A DNA stretch of 64,000 nt, taken from positions 3,757,862 through 3,821,861 of the forward strand of contig NZ_AP018314.1 of NCBI RefSeq assembly GCF_002368075.1, read 5' to 3'. Shown piece by piece: positions 26,186-35,872 of this stretch. Within the stretch, counting starts at the first letter, position 1. Each line of letters opens with the position of its first letter. The stretch is from Sphaerospermopsis kisseleviana NIES-73. Lineage in GTDB: Bacteria; Cyanobacteriota; Cyanobacteriia; Cyanobacteriales; Nostocaceae. Made by a program: the position numbers and the translations under genes. The notes beneath the pieces were generated by a model that searched no databases, was not told where the DNA came from, and was given only the letters and a program-made list of their open reading frames with translations.

Positions 26186-27229
26186 ATGGTCGAAGCCCAC
26201 AGCCAAACACAACAAATACAACAAGTGGTTTATCGCATTTTAGACGCAAATTTGGATCGCGCCCGCGAAGGGTTGCGAATTATTGAGGAATGGTGTCGTT
26301 TTGGTTTAAATGATGCCCAGTTAGCTGAAGACTGTAAGCACCTCCGTCAAGAGGTCTCTAAGTGGCATACTGCACAAATCAGGGCAGCACGAGATACGCC
26401 AGGTGATATTGGTACTGATTTAACCCATCCCCAAGAAGAACAACGAAGTTCAATTACATCTTTGTTACAAGCTAATTTTTGCCGTATACAAGAAGCTTTG
26501 CGGGTTTTGGAAGAATATGGCAAGCTTCATGATGCCGAAATGGGGAAAACTTTTAAGCAAATGCGCTATCAGGTTTACACCCTGGAAAGCACTTTGATGG
26601 GTTATCAACGTCATCAGTTACTTTGGCGATCGCGTCTGTATCTGGTAACATCCCCGGTAGATAATTTGTTGGAAATTGTGGAAGCTTGTCTCAAAGGCGG
26701 GTTAACTTTGCTACAGTATCGAGAAAAATCTGCTGATGATATGATTCGTTTAGATAGAGCTAGAAAACTACGGCAGCTATGTCACGATTATGGCGCTTTG
26801 TTTATCATTAATGACCGTATAGATTTGGCTTTGGCTGTAGATGCAGATGGGGTACATTTGGGACAACAAGATATACCTATTGCTGTAGCCCGTCAGTTGT
26901 TGGGTCCCCAGCGGTTGATCGGTCGCTCTACCACAAATCAAAAAGAAATGCAAGGGGCAATTGCTGAAGGTGCGGATTATATTGGTGTGGGTCCTGTATA
27001 TGAAACACCGACTAAAGCAGGTAAAGCCGCAGCAGGTTTAGATTATGTGAGGTATGCGGCTAAAAATTGTCAAATTCCTTGGTTTGCTATTGGGGGCATA
27101 GATGCCAGTAATATTAATGATGTCATGGATGCGGGAGCGCAACGGGTAGCTGTGGTGCGATCGCTCATGCAAGCTGAACAACCTACTTTAGTCACACAAT
27201 ATTTTATTTCTCAGCTTTATAGGAAGTAG
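26186..27229 (+). CDS. thiE: Thiamine phosphate synthase with N-terminal cyanobacterial extension
   Basis: The protein has 347 residues. Residues 1-135 form the helical ThiE-associated domain seen in cyanobacteria (ILDANLDRAREGLRIIEEWC). The C-terminal TIM barrel (about 145-345) makes thiamine phosphate from HMP-PP and THZ-P: LTLLQYREKSADD, FIINDRIDLALAVDADGVHL, GRSTTNQKEMQGA and ADYIGVGPVYETPTKAG are signature segments. It is followed 62 bp downstream by thiS. No TPP riboswitch was recognised in the 26014-26185 leader. Confidence 0.96.
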   Translation: MVEAHSQTQQIQQVVYRILDANLDRAREGLRIIEEWCRFGLNDAQLAEDCKHLRQEVSKWHTAQIRAARDTPGDIGTDLTHPQEEQRSSITSLLQANFCRIQEALRVLEEYGKLHDAEMGKTFKQMRYQVYTLESTLMGYQRHQLLWRSRLYLVTSPVDNLLEIVEACLKGGLTLLQYREKSADDMIRLDRARKLRQLCHDYGALFIINDRIDLALAVDADGVHLGQQDIPIAVARQLLGPQRLIGRSTTNQKEMQGAIAEGADYIGVGPVYETPTKAGKAAAGLDYVRYAAKNCQIPWFAIGGIDASNINDVMDAGAQRVAVVRSLMQAEQPTLVTQYFISQLYRK

Positions 27230-27291
27230 GGGACTGGTGACTGGTGACTGGGGACTGGGAAGATAAATAACGTAATTACCAATTACGAATT

Positions 27292-27504
27292 ATGTCTAAT
27301 CAAATTAGTTTACAAGTGAACGGGGAAACACGCAGTTGTTTATCCCCAACGCTTTTACCAGAATTACTTCAGCAGTTGGGTTTTAATCCCCGCTTGGTAG
27401 CGGTGGAATATAATGGTGAAATTTTACACCGTCAGTTTTGGACAGAAACTCAAATTAAAGATGGCGATCGCCTAGAAGTTGTTACCATCGTCGGTGGAGG
27501 ATAG
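27292..27504 (+). CDS. thiS: Sulfur carrier protein ThiS
   Basis: A 70-residue ubiquitin-like protein ending in the required Gly-Gly (EVVTIVGGG), which is adenylated and thiocarboxylated to donate sulfur for the thiazole of thiamine. The N-terminal ISLQVNGETRSC and the NPRLVAVEYNGEILHR strand match ThiS. Directly downstream of thiE on the same strand, giving a small thiamine operon. An STRR follows. Confidence 0.94.
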   Translation: MSNQISLQVNGETRSCLSPTLLPELLQQLGFNPRLVAVEYNGEILHRQFWTETQIKDGDRLEVVTIVGGG

Positions 27505-27508
27505 AAGA

Positions 27509-27676
27509 GGTTACAGGTGACAGGTGACAGTTGATAGTTGATAGTTGATAGTTGATAGTTGATAGTTGATAGTTGATAGTTGATTGGTGATTGGGAAACA
27601 TCAAATTGATTACCCAGTCCCCAGTCCCCAGTCCCCAGTCCCCAGTCCCTAGTCCCCAGTCCCCAGTCCCCAGTCA
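27509..27676. repeat. STRR block (ggtgaca, agttgat, ccccagt)
   Basis: Two aggtgac units, about eight agttgat heptamers (to 27583) and then about nine ccccagt units, lying between the convergent thiS and glycosyltransferase genes. Confidence 0.9.
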
Positions 27677-27677
27677 T

Positions 27678-28952
27678 CTAATTCAATAGACAAGAATAAC
27701 GAGATTCAGGATTATATAACCAGCGGTGATAGGTTTTGCGTTTGGCTAATTCTTGTCCTTGACGACCGAGTTTTTCCCGCAGTTGTTGGTCTTGACATAA
27801 TCTTTTGAAAGCTTGTAAAACTTCATAACCAGAATTGGGATCTACCAACAGGCCATTTTCTTCATGGTGGACTGCATCCAAAATACTCCCTAAGCGAGAG
27901 GCGATTACAGGTTTACCAAAGTATCCTGCTTCTAAATGAACTATTTCAAAATTATCAAAATTATCAAAATTATCTATGTTTCTGGCTTTGTCTTCCTGTA
28001 AATTTAGCATGGCGAAAATGTCACAGGCTGCATAATAATTGGCTAATTCCCGTTCTGGTACATTCCCAGCAAAATGCACTCTTTTATCCACCCGCAAACG
28101 CTGACATTGGGATTTTAGTTGTTGTTCACAAAGTCCTATTCCGCAAATTATGTAATGAACATCTACGCCAATAGTTAATAGTAAAGGAATGTTATCTATT
28201 ACTTTGTCAAAGTTTTTATTTTTAATTAATTTACCGACAGAAAGAATGACAATTGCTGTTTCAGAAATGTTGTAAGTTTGACGTAAGCGGATACGTAAAT
28301 CATCCAGATGACTGAGATTGCTAGGAGTACCAAACTTTTCTAGTCTTACTATTGGGTTAATGACATGAGTAGGAGTATCTAAGCGAAAAATATTTCTTAA
28401 AGTTTCTCTAATATAAGAATTGTTACAAACAATTCCTTCGGCTCTTTTGAGGGTAATTTTCAATAAAAATCGCCATAAAGGATGACGGGAAATATCAACC
28501 AAATCATTACCGTGGAGGTAGATAAAAAAGCGAATCGGTAAGATATAACTGAGTAATAACAAAGCTGGAAAATCGTAGCCGTGACACCATTCGATGTAAC
28601 GGTAATGATAGCGAAAATATAATCTTATGGCTAGTAATAATGAGCAAACAAAGTTAAAAAAATTGAATAATGGCTTGATTATAATGCTCAAAAAATTACC
28701 ACCAAATAAACTCAGCCAAAGACTCAAGTTAGTCCAACGATAAACAGGAAACTGTTGTGATTTATCAAATATTTTATCTCCACAGCAACCAGCAGCCAGT
28801 ACAATTACTCTGTCTGGATCTTGTAAACAACGATTATAAATATATTCTCCAATGACAGCTTCTTGGGGATGAAAGATGCGGGAGATAACTAAAATATCTG
28901 GACAAGCAGTTTTCTCCCTAATTTGTGTTCCTAGTTGTGAAATATGTTCCAT
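27678..28952 (-). CDS. Group 1 (GT4-like) glycosyltransferase
   Basis: A 424-residue GT-B fold enzyme. The N-terminal domain starts PDILVISRIFHPQEAVIGEY. The C-terminal nucleotide-sugar domain carries ILSVGKLIKNKNFDKVID, VHFAGNVPERELANYYAACD and EAGYFGKPVIASRLGSILDA plus ENGLLVDP, the conserved EX7E-type region. A short Asn/Asp/Phe repeat (DNFDNFDNF) near 345 is a small local expansion. The acceptor and pathway are unknown; no other glycan genes are adjacent. Probably involved in polysaccharide or glycolipid synthesis at the membrane. Confidence 0.88.
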   Translation of the reverse strand: MEHISQLGTQIREKTACPDILVISRIFHPQEAVIGEYIYNRCLQDPDRVIVLAAGCCGDKIFDKSQQFPVYRWTNLSLWLSLFGGNFLSIIIKPLFNFFNFVCSLLLAIRLYFRYHYRYIEWCHGYDFPALLLLSYILPIRFFIYLHGNDLVDISRHPLWRFLLKITLKRAEGIVCNNSYIRETLRNIFRLDTPTHVINPIVRLEKFGTPSNLSHLDDLRIRLRQTYNISETAIVILSVGKLIKNKNFDKVIDNIPLLLTIGVDVHYIICGIGLCEQQLKSQCQRLRVDKRVHFAGNVPERELANYYAACDIFAMLNLQEDKARNIDNFDNFDNFEIVHLEAGYFGKPVIASRLGSILDAVHHEENGLLVDPNSGYEVLQAFKRLCQDQQLREKLGRQGQELAKRKTYHRWLYNPESRYSCLLN

Positions 28953-29119
28953 AATTCAGGTTGATAAATAAGCTGCAAATTTTTAAACTACAGTAGGGAA
29001 CTTTTAACAGGGAACAAGGTTAAAAGCATCTAATTAAATAATGTATTTAAACTTTAAGAAGTATGAAAATAGCCTTATCAATCTGTAAAGTAAACTTGAT
29101 CGTGTTTAGAGATTGATTG

Positions 29120-29279
29120 GGAGCATCCCAAATGTGTAAATTTATTTTTATCTAGGGAAATAAAATGCTCCAAGACTTGATATGATTGAACCGCAAAGGA
29201 CGCAAAAGACACAAAGATAAGAGATTATGAGAGATTTTTTAGTGTTGCTGCGTTCATTTGGTCAAAATTGGGATGCTCC
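29120..29279. mobile_element. 160-bp MITE-like element (family III, copy 1) in gap 28953-30202
   Basis: It begins GGAGCATCCCAA and ends TTGGGATGCTCC, a perfect 12-bp terminal inverted repeat. A related copy with the same internal TTTTTAGTGTTGCTG-like block lies at 34608-34779. There is no coding capacity. The rest of this 1.25-kb gap is AT-rich (including a gctgatta/actgata patch near 29800). I see no credible gene: a well-placed GGAGG precedes only a six-codon frame at 29444, and the 68-codon ORF there has no family character. Confidence 0.75.
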
Positions 29280-30202
29280 TGATTGATTTTGCAAATTGTA
29301 GCTACAAAACTTGGTTCAATATATTCATGCCAGAATTTTTAATCAATATTGATTATCCCCATTTGCTCAAAAAATTGGTATCAAATTGGTATCAAACATT
29401 TGTTTCTTGTCTGCCAATTTCTTACCAAAGGAGGATTTTTAACATGATTATTTTGACACGATGAAATAAAGCTAGAGTTGCTCGTTGATATGCTCCAGTA
29501 ATTGTATAGCGACTGCTGGAAAAATTAAATCTAGCTGATACTTAGTAGATTAGCTTGAATTTTGCCAAAATTCATGCCAAAATGCCAAAAAGTCATGAAT
29601 AAATGATACTTTGAATTATGCTTCTTCTATCAAAATGATGATTTAAATCACATAATATTTTGTAATTCCTCATAGTTAATATTATTATTTATTGTGTTGG
29701 ATAGATTATAAGTATGAAAACGAAAACTATCAATAAATAGGTTGTCATTTGCTTTGATTAATACTGGTGTAATTTTACCAAGCTTTCTCAAGGTAATAGC
29801 TGATTACTGATAGCTAATTACTGATAACTGATTACTTAAACCTCCTTACCAATATGTGCTGAACATAGGTTCTTGATCCGGAAAAAATTTATTCACTATC
29901 AAAAATAATTTAACCGAGAGGTTGTTATACCTAAGTTAAAATTATTGCTGTTAAGTATGTCATGCTCCAGAGAAGGTAATAATTAATTGATTCCAAAGTT
30001 TTGCACTGGTACAGATATTTTGCGGTACGGTTATCAACCAAGGAATCTTCGCTGTCTTCCCTGCCAAGTAGTGTGCATTCACGGTAGATTAAAGATATGG
30101 CTGACAATCCCTGCGGCAGATTGTGGTGATTATGTTCTACCTTGTCTGAATCCTAGCAATAGGAGAAAAATCTTAAAAATATTGTTTTTTGGTAGCTTGT
30201 TT

Positions 30203-31162
30203 ATGCAAAAAAAATTACAACGAATCCTCAAACCCCTGTTAAAAATTTCTTTTGTCCTGGGTCTAGTTTTGGCTTTAGCATTGGGTAATGCTGATGGTGC
30301 TTTAGCTGCACGCAGTGGTGGACGTATTGGCGGCGGTTCGTTTAGAATGCCATCAAGCAGGACTTACACACCTCGTACATACTCACCTCCTGGTGGTGGG
30401 GGATATTATCCTGGTGGTGGTTTTGGTTTTCCTTTCCTGATACCTTTTTGGGGTATTGGTGGTGGTTTTGGTGGACTGTTCACAATTTTGATTTTCTTTG
30501 CGATCGCTAACTTTTTAGTCCAAACTTTCCGTCGTGTCACCAGTGGAGATACTGAAGAAGTAACTTATAGCAGTAACCCCAATGTTTCTATCACTCGGTT
30601 ACAAGTTGGTTTATTAGCACAAGCTAGAGGTTTACAAAGCGAACTTAACCAAATAGCTGAAAAAGCTGATACCAACACTCCAGAAGGAAGAGCAGAAATT
30701 TTACAAGAAGCAAGTTTAGCTTTGCTGCGTCATCCTGAATATTGGGTTTATGCTGGTGGTGGTACACAACAAGCTAAGTTAAACGCGGCTGAATCTCAAT
30801 TTAACCGTTTATCCTTGGCTGAACGTAGCAAATTTAGCGAAGAAACTCTTTCTAATGTCAACAATCAGTTAAAATCTGTTTTGGCTAAAGAATTACCCGG
30901 TGATGTGGATAACCCTACCCGTTTAATTAGTGAAGGTCCAGGAGAGTATATTATTGTCACCTTATTAGCTGCAACCTTGGGTAAATGGGACATTCCCCAA
31001 ATTAATAGCGCCGACGACTTACGTCAAGCTTTACGACAAGTTGGTAGTCTTCCCGGTGAGCAAGTTTTAGCTATTGAAGTGTTGTGGACTCCCCAAGCAG
31101 AAGGTGATACTTTGACTTCTGATGATTTGTTTGCTGAATATCCTGATTTAAAGCTGGTTTAG
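30203..31162 (+). CDS. DUF1517 membrane-associated protein
   Basis: From MQKKLQRILKPLLK (ATG at 30203) the product is 319 residues. The open frame extends 72 codons upstream, but a proper signal/anchor starts here. A signal peptide (ISFVLGLVLALALG...ALAA) is followed by a Gly/Ser/Tyr-rich stretch (SGGRIGGGSFRMPSSRTYTP), a transmembrane segment (GGLFTILIFFAIANFLVQTF) and a C-terminal DUF1517 domain (about 120-319) that includes LEVLWTPQAEGDTLTSDDL-like ending IEVLWTPQ. The family is shared with plastids; its role is unknown. A palindromic hairpin follows. Confidence 0.85.
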   Translation: MQKKLQRILKPLLKISFVLGLVLALALGNADGALAARSGGRIGGGSFRMPSSRTYTPRTYSPPGGGGYYPGGGFGFPFLIPFWGIGGGFGGLFTILIFFAIANFLVQTFRRVTSGDTEEVTYSSNPNVSITRLQVGLLAQARGLQSELNQIAEKADTNTPEGRAEILQEASLALLRHPEYWVYAGGGTQQAKLNAAESQFNRLSLAERSKFSEETLSNVNNQLKSVLAKELPGDVDNPTRLISEGPGEYIIVTLLAATLGKWDIPQINSADDLRQALRQVGSLPGEQVLAIEVLWTPQAEGDTLTSDDLFAEYPDLKLV

Positions 31163-31188
31163 TCAACCTATACTCACAAAGTAAAATG

Positions 31189-31215
31189 TAGGGGTTTAGC
31201 AATGCTAAACCCCTA
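31189..31215. terminator. Palindrome TAGGGGTTTAGC..., copy 2
   Basis: The same 27-bp inverted repeat as behind petG, here 26 bp after the DUF1517 stop and just before the convergent kinase gene end, consistent with a bidirectional transcript-end structure. Confidence 0.65.
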
Positions 31216-31233
31216 TCTCATTATTGTTGACAT

Positions 31234-33117
31234 TTAAACTTCAGCGGAAAACACCACCCGAAAACCCGACATTCTTAAACCACTTTCCGCTTCATTCCAA
31301 CTGCGACTAGCACTGCGACAAAGTTCCGCGCTAAAATTCCAAGCACCACCGCGCAAAACCCGACGATGGATATCACCACCAATATCCCAGACACTACCAT
31401 TTACAGGTGCGCCATGATAATTATTATGCCAAGGATCTGCACACCATTCCCAAACTAACCCGTGCATATCATACAACCCAAAGGCATTTGCTATATCCAA
31501 ACTGCCTACATCTGTTATTTTGTTGTAGAAATTACTTTTGGGTTCAATTGCATAAATTTCACTACCGTTACAATTAATTAAATCAGAAGTTACTGTTTCC
31601 CCAAAATGAAAAGATGTGGTAGTTCCTGCACGACAAGCGTACTCCCATTCTGCTTCACTCGGTAAACGATAATTTCTTCCTGTTTTCAGCGACAACCGCA
31701 AACAAAATTCTATTGCTTCATACCAAGAAACGTTTTCTATCGGTAAATTTGCACCTTTAAATTTTGCTGGGTTGGGATTTAAATCTTGAGTAACTTTGGG
31801 TAATGCTGCTACCGCTTTCCATTGTGCTTGAGTAATGGGATATTTCCCTATATAAAAAGGTTCTATTTTCACTCGATGTTGGGGATGTTCATCCGCATTA
31901 CCTTCAAATTCTGGTGAACCCATTAAAAAACTACCACCAGGAATTGATACCATTTCTAAGGTGACGTTTCTATTCAATTCTTCTGCGAAAAATTGGGACT
32001 TTCCTCTGTCTCGGTAAAGTTCTCTCCCTCCTGTATCTACAGTAATAATCTCAAAATCAAATGTTTCTAAATCTGGAACAGGAACAATAATTTTTTGTTG
32101 TTTTGTAGGTGTTTCGATAATAGGGGCAAATTTTAACTCTATCGGTGTTGATGATTCGATGTTTAAATAATTTGGGAAATTATTTGGTAAATTATTTGGG
32201 AAATCATGTTTTAAATCATGTAACACTTCTATTGCTGACTGATATCTATCACTAGGAAAATGTTGTAGCAAATGATCTAAAATGTATGTTAATTCTTCAC
32301 TAATAGTAATCCCTTTTTCTTGTAAACGTTGTTTCCATAACCATTTTGCATTCATCGGATCATACAGAGGATCTTTCAATCCATAGGTATGTTGCATGGG
32401 TAAATCTTGAGTTAATAATCTCACACAAGTTACACCCAAAGCATATAAGTCACTTCCATGACAAGCAAAACCTGCCATTTGTTCTGTGGGTGCATATCCT
32501 AATGTATAAATAGCTGTTGCTTGTCTAGCTATACTTGTTTGGGTGACTTGTTTTGCACCACCAAAGTCAATTAATACAGGTTTTTGGTCTGCATTTCTTC
32601 TAATAATATTCTCTGGTTTAATATCCCGATGGATAACGTTTTTTTTGTGAATAAAATCAATAACTGGTAATAAGTCTATTAGCAGTTGACGCACTTCTTT
32701 CTCAGTATACGTCTTTTCTTTGACTTCTTCTAGGAGTGTTTTCCCAATAATAAATTCCTGCACTAAATACAAACTTGAACCTTGTTCAAAGTAAGCTAAT
32801 AAACGGGGAATTTGCGGATGGTTTTCTCCTAGTTCATACAACCGAAAAGCCTCTTCTTTGAAAAATTCTGCGGCTTTTGCTCGTTGTCCTGTTCCCTGCA
32901 CTTGGGGGAAAAATTGCTTAATAACGCAAGGTGCGTCTAGTCTGTCTACATCTTCTGCTGCGTAAGTTTTGCTAAACCCACCTTCACCTAATAACCGCAA
33001 AACACGGTAACGGTTTCTGAGGATTTCACCAAATTTATCATGTCCACAAACGATGCAAAACTTACTGTAGTTGGGGTTGAAGGGGTTGGAACAATTGGGA
33101 TTTTGGCAAATTTGCAT
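31234..33117 (-). CDS. Ser/Thr protein kinase fused to a formylglycine-generating-enzyme-like (SUMF1/FGE) domain
   Basis: A 627-residue protein. The N-terminal zinc-ribbon (CQNPNCSNPFNPNYSKFCIV plus CG) is followed by the kinase domain at about 30-300: GEGGFSKTY Gly-loop, VIKQF Lys, HRDIKPENI and LIDFGGAKQ. After a linker, residues about 375-625 form an FGE-sulfatase domain: MVSIPGGSFLMGSPEFEGNA, ISWYEA-like VSWYEAIEFC, YRLPSEAEWEYACRAGTTT, VWEWCADPWH and RVLRGGAWNF. True FGE converts Cys to formylglycine; the kinase-fused domain may instead be a ligand or C-type-lectin-like module. It stands alone. Confidence 0.92.
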   Translation of the reverse strand: MQICQNPNCSNPFNPNYSKFCIVCGHDKFGEILRNRYRVLRLLGEGGFSKTYAAEDVDRLDAPCVIKQFFPQVQGTGQRAKAAEFFKEEAFRLYELGENHPQIPRLLAYFEQGSSLYLVQEFIIGKTLLEEVKEKTYTEKEVRQLLIDLLPVIDFIHKKNVIHRDIKPENIIRRNADQKPVLIDFGGAKQVTQTSIARQATAIYTLGYAPTEQMAGFACHGSDLYALGVTCVRLLTQDLPMQHTYGLKDPLYDPMNAKWLWKQRLQEKGITISEELTYILDHLLQHFPSDRYQSAIEVLHDLKHDFPNNLPNNFPNYLNIESSTPIELKFAPIIETPTKQQKIIVPVPDLETFDFEIITVDTGGRELYRDRGKSQFFAEELNRNVTLEMVSIPGGSFLMGSPEFEGNADEHPQHRVKIEPFYIGKYPITQAQWKAVAALPKVTQDLNPNPAKFKGANLPIENVSWYEAIEFCLRLSLKTGRNYRLPSEAEWEYACRAGTTTSFHFGETVTSDLINCNGSEIYAIEPKSNFYNKITDVGSLDIANAFGLYDMHGLVWEWCADPWHNNYHGAPVNGSVWDIGGDIHRRVLRGGAWNFSAELCRSASRSWNEAESGLRMSGFRVVFSAEV

Positions 33118-33377
33118 GGCTGAGGGGAAGATAGCATTTTTTCCAAATTCAGCCCCAATATTTAATTAGTTATTAGTTATCACTTATTCATTTATCAGCA
33201 GTAATTAAAAAGGGTTATATATGGGCGCACAGATTTCAATTATAAGATAAAGATTAGAATAATTTTGATAATTTGTCAATGGTTTTTTAATTGTTTTTTG
33301 GTAGCTTTATATCATATTTTTGCCCTGTAAATAGTTATATAATGTCCGGTTGAACACTTATCATATCTGTGGAGGCT

Positions 33378-33425
33378 GGTAATTGGTAATTGGTAATTGG
33401 TAATTGTTAATTGGTAATTGGTAAT
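33378..33425. repeat. STRR: ggtaatt heptamers in gap 33118-33586
   Basis: About seven ggtaatt units, one imperfect (gttaatt). The rest of the 470-bp gap is AT-rich non-coding sequence without a recognisable RNA or gene. Confidence 0.85.
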
Positions 33426-33586
33426 GGAACACCTACATGGTAAGTGATTGGGCAGACATAATATTATTTACTATGCTAATTTACTATGCTGATTTTATAT
33501 TTATAAACCAATAACCTGTGTAGAGAGGCTGTATACAACATCTGTGAATACCACATCTCTACATTAAGTTGTAAATTGGCGGAAAC

Positions 33587-34318
33587 CTAACTACTCAACG
33601 CCTTGATAAACCGCTGCAAACTCTTAAACACACTGGGTTTTTTCGCGGGTGTTCCGTCAGTGGTTTGTGGTTGTTCTTTCATCAGGATCATGTCTATTTC
33701 ATCACCTGATGGTTTTTTAGGTAATTCAGCTATTTTTTGATATTCGCCTGCGGTTTCTAACCACACTTCCCAATCTCCAGGATAGCAGCGCATAAGGGCG
33801 CTTTCATCATCGACAGGACGCAGATAATAGCAAGATTCAATGGTACTAATGAAACGTTTGCGGGTTTCTCGCGCTGCATAACCTATACCCACTGTACCGG
33901 AGTCTTCCAGACGGGGGTTTAACATGACAAAGGGGCGTTCACCAATTAATTCACAAAGTTTTTCTAGTTGGGGTACTTCTACGGAAGTAGGGGCGATAAA
34001 CAGGAAAATTTCATCTTCTGGCTGAATTTTTGCTTCTAGGGAAGCAGTTCTTCCTGTACCGATATCTAAAATTTTAAATGGTACATCTGCCCAGTCTCGA
34101 CAGGCTAAAGCGGCTGCACCAGCATCTGCAAAGAAGACTTTAAGACCAGATTCATATTCAGCGAATACAGGGAGAAATTGTTCTGCAACTGGCATAAATT
34201 TGAGTTCTGGGAACAGTAACTCAACTTGAATGCGAGTGATACCATCAGCTAAAGCCGATTTTACCGCTTCACGAGATTGAGCGATCGCATCTTCTAGGGT
34301 TTTGGGTAGTTCAGCCAT
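33587..34318 (-). CDS. DUF1995 family protein
   Basis: A 243-residue soluble protein. The N-terminus PKTLEDAIAQSREAVKSALA and QVELLFPELKFMPVAEQFLP are typical of the DUF1995 family shared by cyanobacteria and chloroplasts. A Rossmann-like middle has VFFADAGAAALACRDWADVP, FLFIAPTSVEVPQLEKLCEL and FVMLNPRLED. Plant relatives include LPA3, implicated in photosystem II accumulation; whether this protein has such a role is only inference. The last 30 residues (KKPSVFKSLQRFIKALSS) are basic. Confidence 0.8.
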   Translation of the reverse strand: MAELPKTLEDAIAQSREAVKSALADGITRIQVELLFPELKFMPVAEQFLPVFAEYESGLKVFFADAGAAALACRDWADVPFKILDIGTGRTASLEAKIQPEDEIFLFIAPTSVEVPQLEKLCELIGERPFVMLNPRLEDSGTVGIGYAARETRKRFISTIESCYYLRPVDDESALMRCYPGDWEVWLETAGEYQKIAELPKKPSGDEIDMILMKEQPQTTDGTPAKKPSVFKSLQRFIKALSS

Positions 34319-34444
34319 AATTTACAGAAGTACGTTTTTTCATCAATTATTAAGAATAACTCGAAAACTCTAATTCATTTTGTAGGCGTAAGTAAAAGAC
34401 GGAAGTAAAATGTAAGCTGTTGTGCATTTAATTTATATAAGTGG

Positions 34445-34463
34445 AACAGGCATCTTGCCTGTT
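34445..34463. repeat. Short palindrome AACAGGCA-TCT-TGCCTGTT
   Basis: An 8-bp perfect stem with a 3-nt loop in the AT-rich gap 34319-34898. It resembles the ggaacaggcatcttgcctgtt repeats common in cyanobacterial intergenic DNA. Confidence 0.6.
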
Positions 34464-34607
34464 AAACAAGAGTTTAGAATATTAGGATTATACAATTTAG
34501 CTGTGTAACAGCTTAGTAATGTGAAATTGTGGTTAGGTGATGCAGAATTAGCCTTTCAATCACGTTAATAAAGTTCAATTTTGTGAAGAATTCGGGGATA
34601 TTTTTCA

Positions 34608-34779
34608 GGAGTATCCCAAATATATAAGTTTATTTTTTGCCTGATTTAAAGACGTGAAATGAACAAACCACCTTAACTGAAGTGTTCCCGCAAGGTAGGA
34701 CAAAAAGGATACGAAGGGAAGAGAGAAAAATAGAGTTTTTGGTGTTGCTGAGGTTATTTTCTAAAAATTGGGATGTTCC
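34608..34779. mobile_element. 172-bp MITE-like element (family III, copy 2)
   Basis: It begins GGAGTATCCCAA and ends TTGGGATGTTCC, aligning with both ends of the 29120-29279 element, including the shared AAGTTTATTTTT-like left and TTTTTGGTGTTGCTGAGG-like right subterminal blocks. The middle is more diverged. It lies between the DUF1995 and M28 peptidase genes. Confidence 0.72.
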
Positions 34780-34898
34780 CTATTTTTCACTATAAACCAG
34801 ATCGCCTTCCTGAAAAAGGATCTAATAATATACCAGGCTTTGGCTGTAAATTTTCCAAAAGAAATCGGCTATTTTTCTGTTTAAACTTTTATTCAAAT

Positions 34899-35747
34899 TT
34901 ACAAACACCTAATACCGCTTTCCAAACCTTCACAAACACCAACAAGAAAATCTAAATCCAAACTAGCAATAGTATCACTCGGTTTGTGATAATTAGGATT
35001 TCGCATAAATGCCGTATCTGTCACCATAATTGCTGGATAACCTTGATCCCAAAAAGGTGCATGATCACTTAGTCGAGTTTGGGGAACTAATAAACCCCGA
35101 TTTGGTACTGGTAGTAACTGACAAGGTAAACCCGATTTACTAATAGCACTACGGATATTGACTAAATCTCCTAAAGTCCGTAAATTGCCAATTAAACCAA
35201 TAAAATCTCCAGTATTGGGGTACAATCTATCTAAAAAAGCTGGATATCTTTGCGAACCAGGTCTGCAATCCCGATATCCTAACATTTCCAAAGAAATCAT
35301 TAAACGTAGACGTTGCTTTTGTTGGTGTAATAAAGCTGCATAGTCAGCACTACCTAACAAACCATATTCTTCCATATCAAAAGCAACCAAGCGCAAAGGA
35401 TATCTAGCAGGTGCTTGGGTAAAAGTTCTGGCAAATTCTAACAAAACTGCCACCCCAGTAGCATTATCATCAGCGGCTACAGTACCAGGTACACCATCAT
35501 AATGAGCGCCCACCAAAATCGGAGGAAAATCAAGCTTTTGTCTTTTCTCTTGAGCAGGTAAATTTAAAATCAGGTTATTACAACTTTTACTCCCCACTTT
35601 AAAGGTGTGGATTTCCACACTTCCCCATTGTCCTAATTCGTTGCGGATGTATTCTTGAACAAAGAAATGTCCCGCACTGGCCATATAAGGATCGCGTTCC
35701 CGTGCAATTTCTTGGAGATGATTTTGCAATCTTTGTTTTAAAGTCAA
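34899..35747 (-). CDS. M28-family zinc metallopeptidase
   Basis: A 282-residue peptidase. Co-catalytic zinc ligands are recognisable in order: His/Asp in VGAHYDGVPG, Asp in VAADDNATGVAVLLE, Glu-Glu in FDMEEYGLLGSADY, Asp later and His in LSDHAPFWDQG. The fold matches aminopeptidase Y/glutaminyl cyclase-type M28 enzymes. There is no signal peptide, so it probably acts in the cytoplasm; the substrate is unknown. Upstream is an STRR block (35750-35800) of gactggt heptamers and then dnaK, divergent. Confidence 0.9.
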   Translation of the reverse strand: MTLKQRLQNHLQEIARERDPYMASAGHFFVQEYIRNELGQWGSVEIHTFKVGSKSCNNLILNLPAQEKRQKLDFPPILVGAHYDGVPGTVAADDNATGVAVLLEFARTFTQAPARYPLRLVAFDMEEYGLLGSADYAALLHQQKQRLRLMISLEMLGYRDCRPGSQRYPAFLDRLYPNTGDFIGLIGNLRTLGDLVNIRSAISKSGLPCQLLPVPNRGLLVPQTRLSDHAPFWDQGYPAIMVTDTAFMRNPNYHKPSDTIASLDLDFLVGVCEGLESGIRCL

Positions 35748-35749
35748 GA

Positions 35750-35872
35750 TGGTGATTGGTGACTGGTGACTGGTGACTGGTGACTGGTGATTGGTGATTG
35801 GGAAAGAAAATTATTAATTTTGTATGAGTGCCTTCTGTTCCCTGTTCCCTGTTCCCTGTTCCCTGTTCCCTT
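35750..35872. repeat. STRR blocks (gattggt/gactggt and tgttccc) upstream of dnaK
   Basis: Two heptamer arrays occupy part of the 325-bp divergent gap between the M28 peptidase gene and dnaK. No CIRCE operator or other clear heat-shock site was found in 35873-36072. Confidence 0.8.

Noticed and set aside
29258..29464. 68-codon ORF in the 1.25-kb gap, and a six-codon frame after a good GGAGG at 29444
   Set aside because: The ORF starts within a MITE-like element and has no protein-like conservation pattern; the short frame has no sign of a leader-peptide function.
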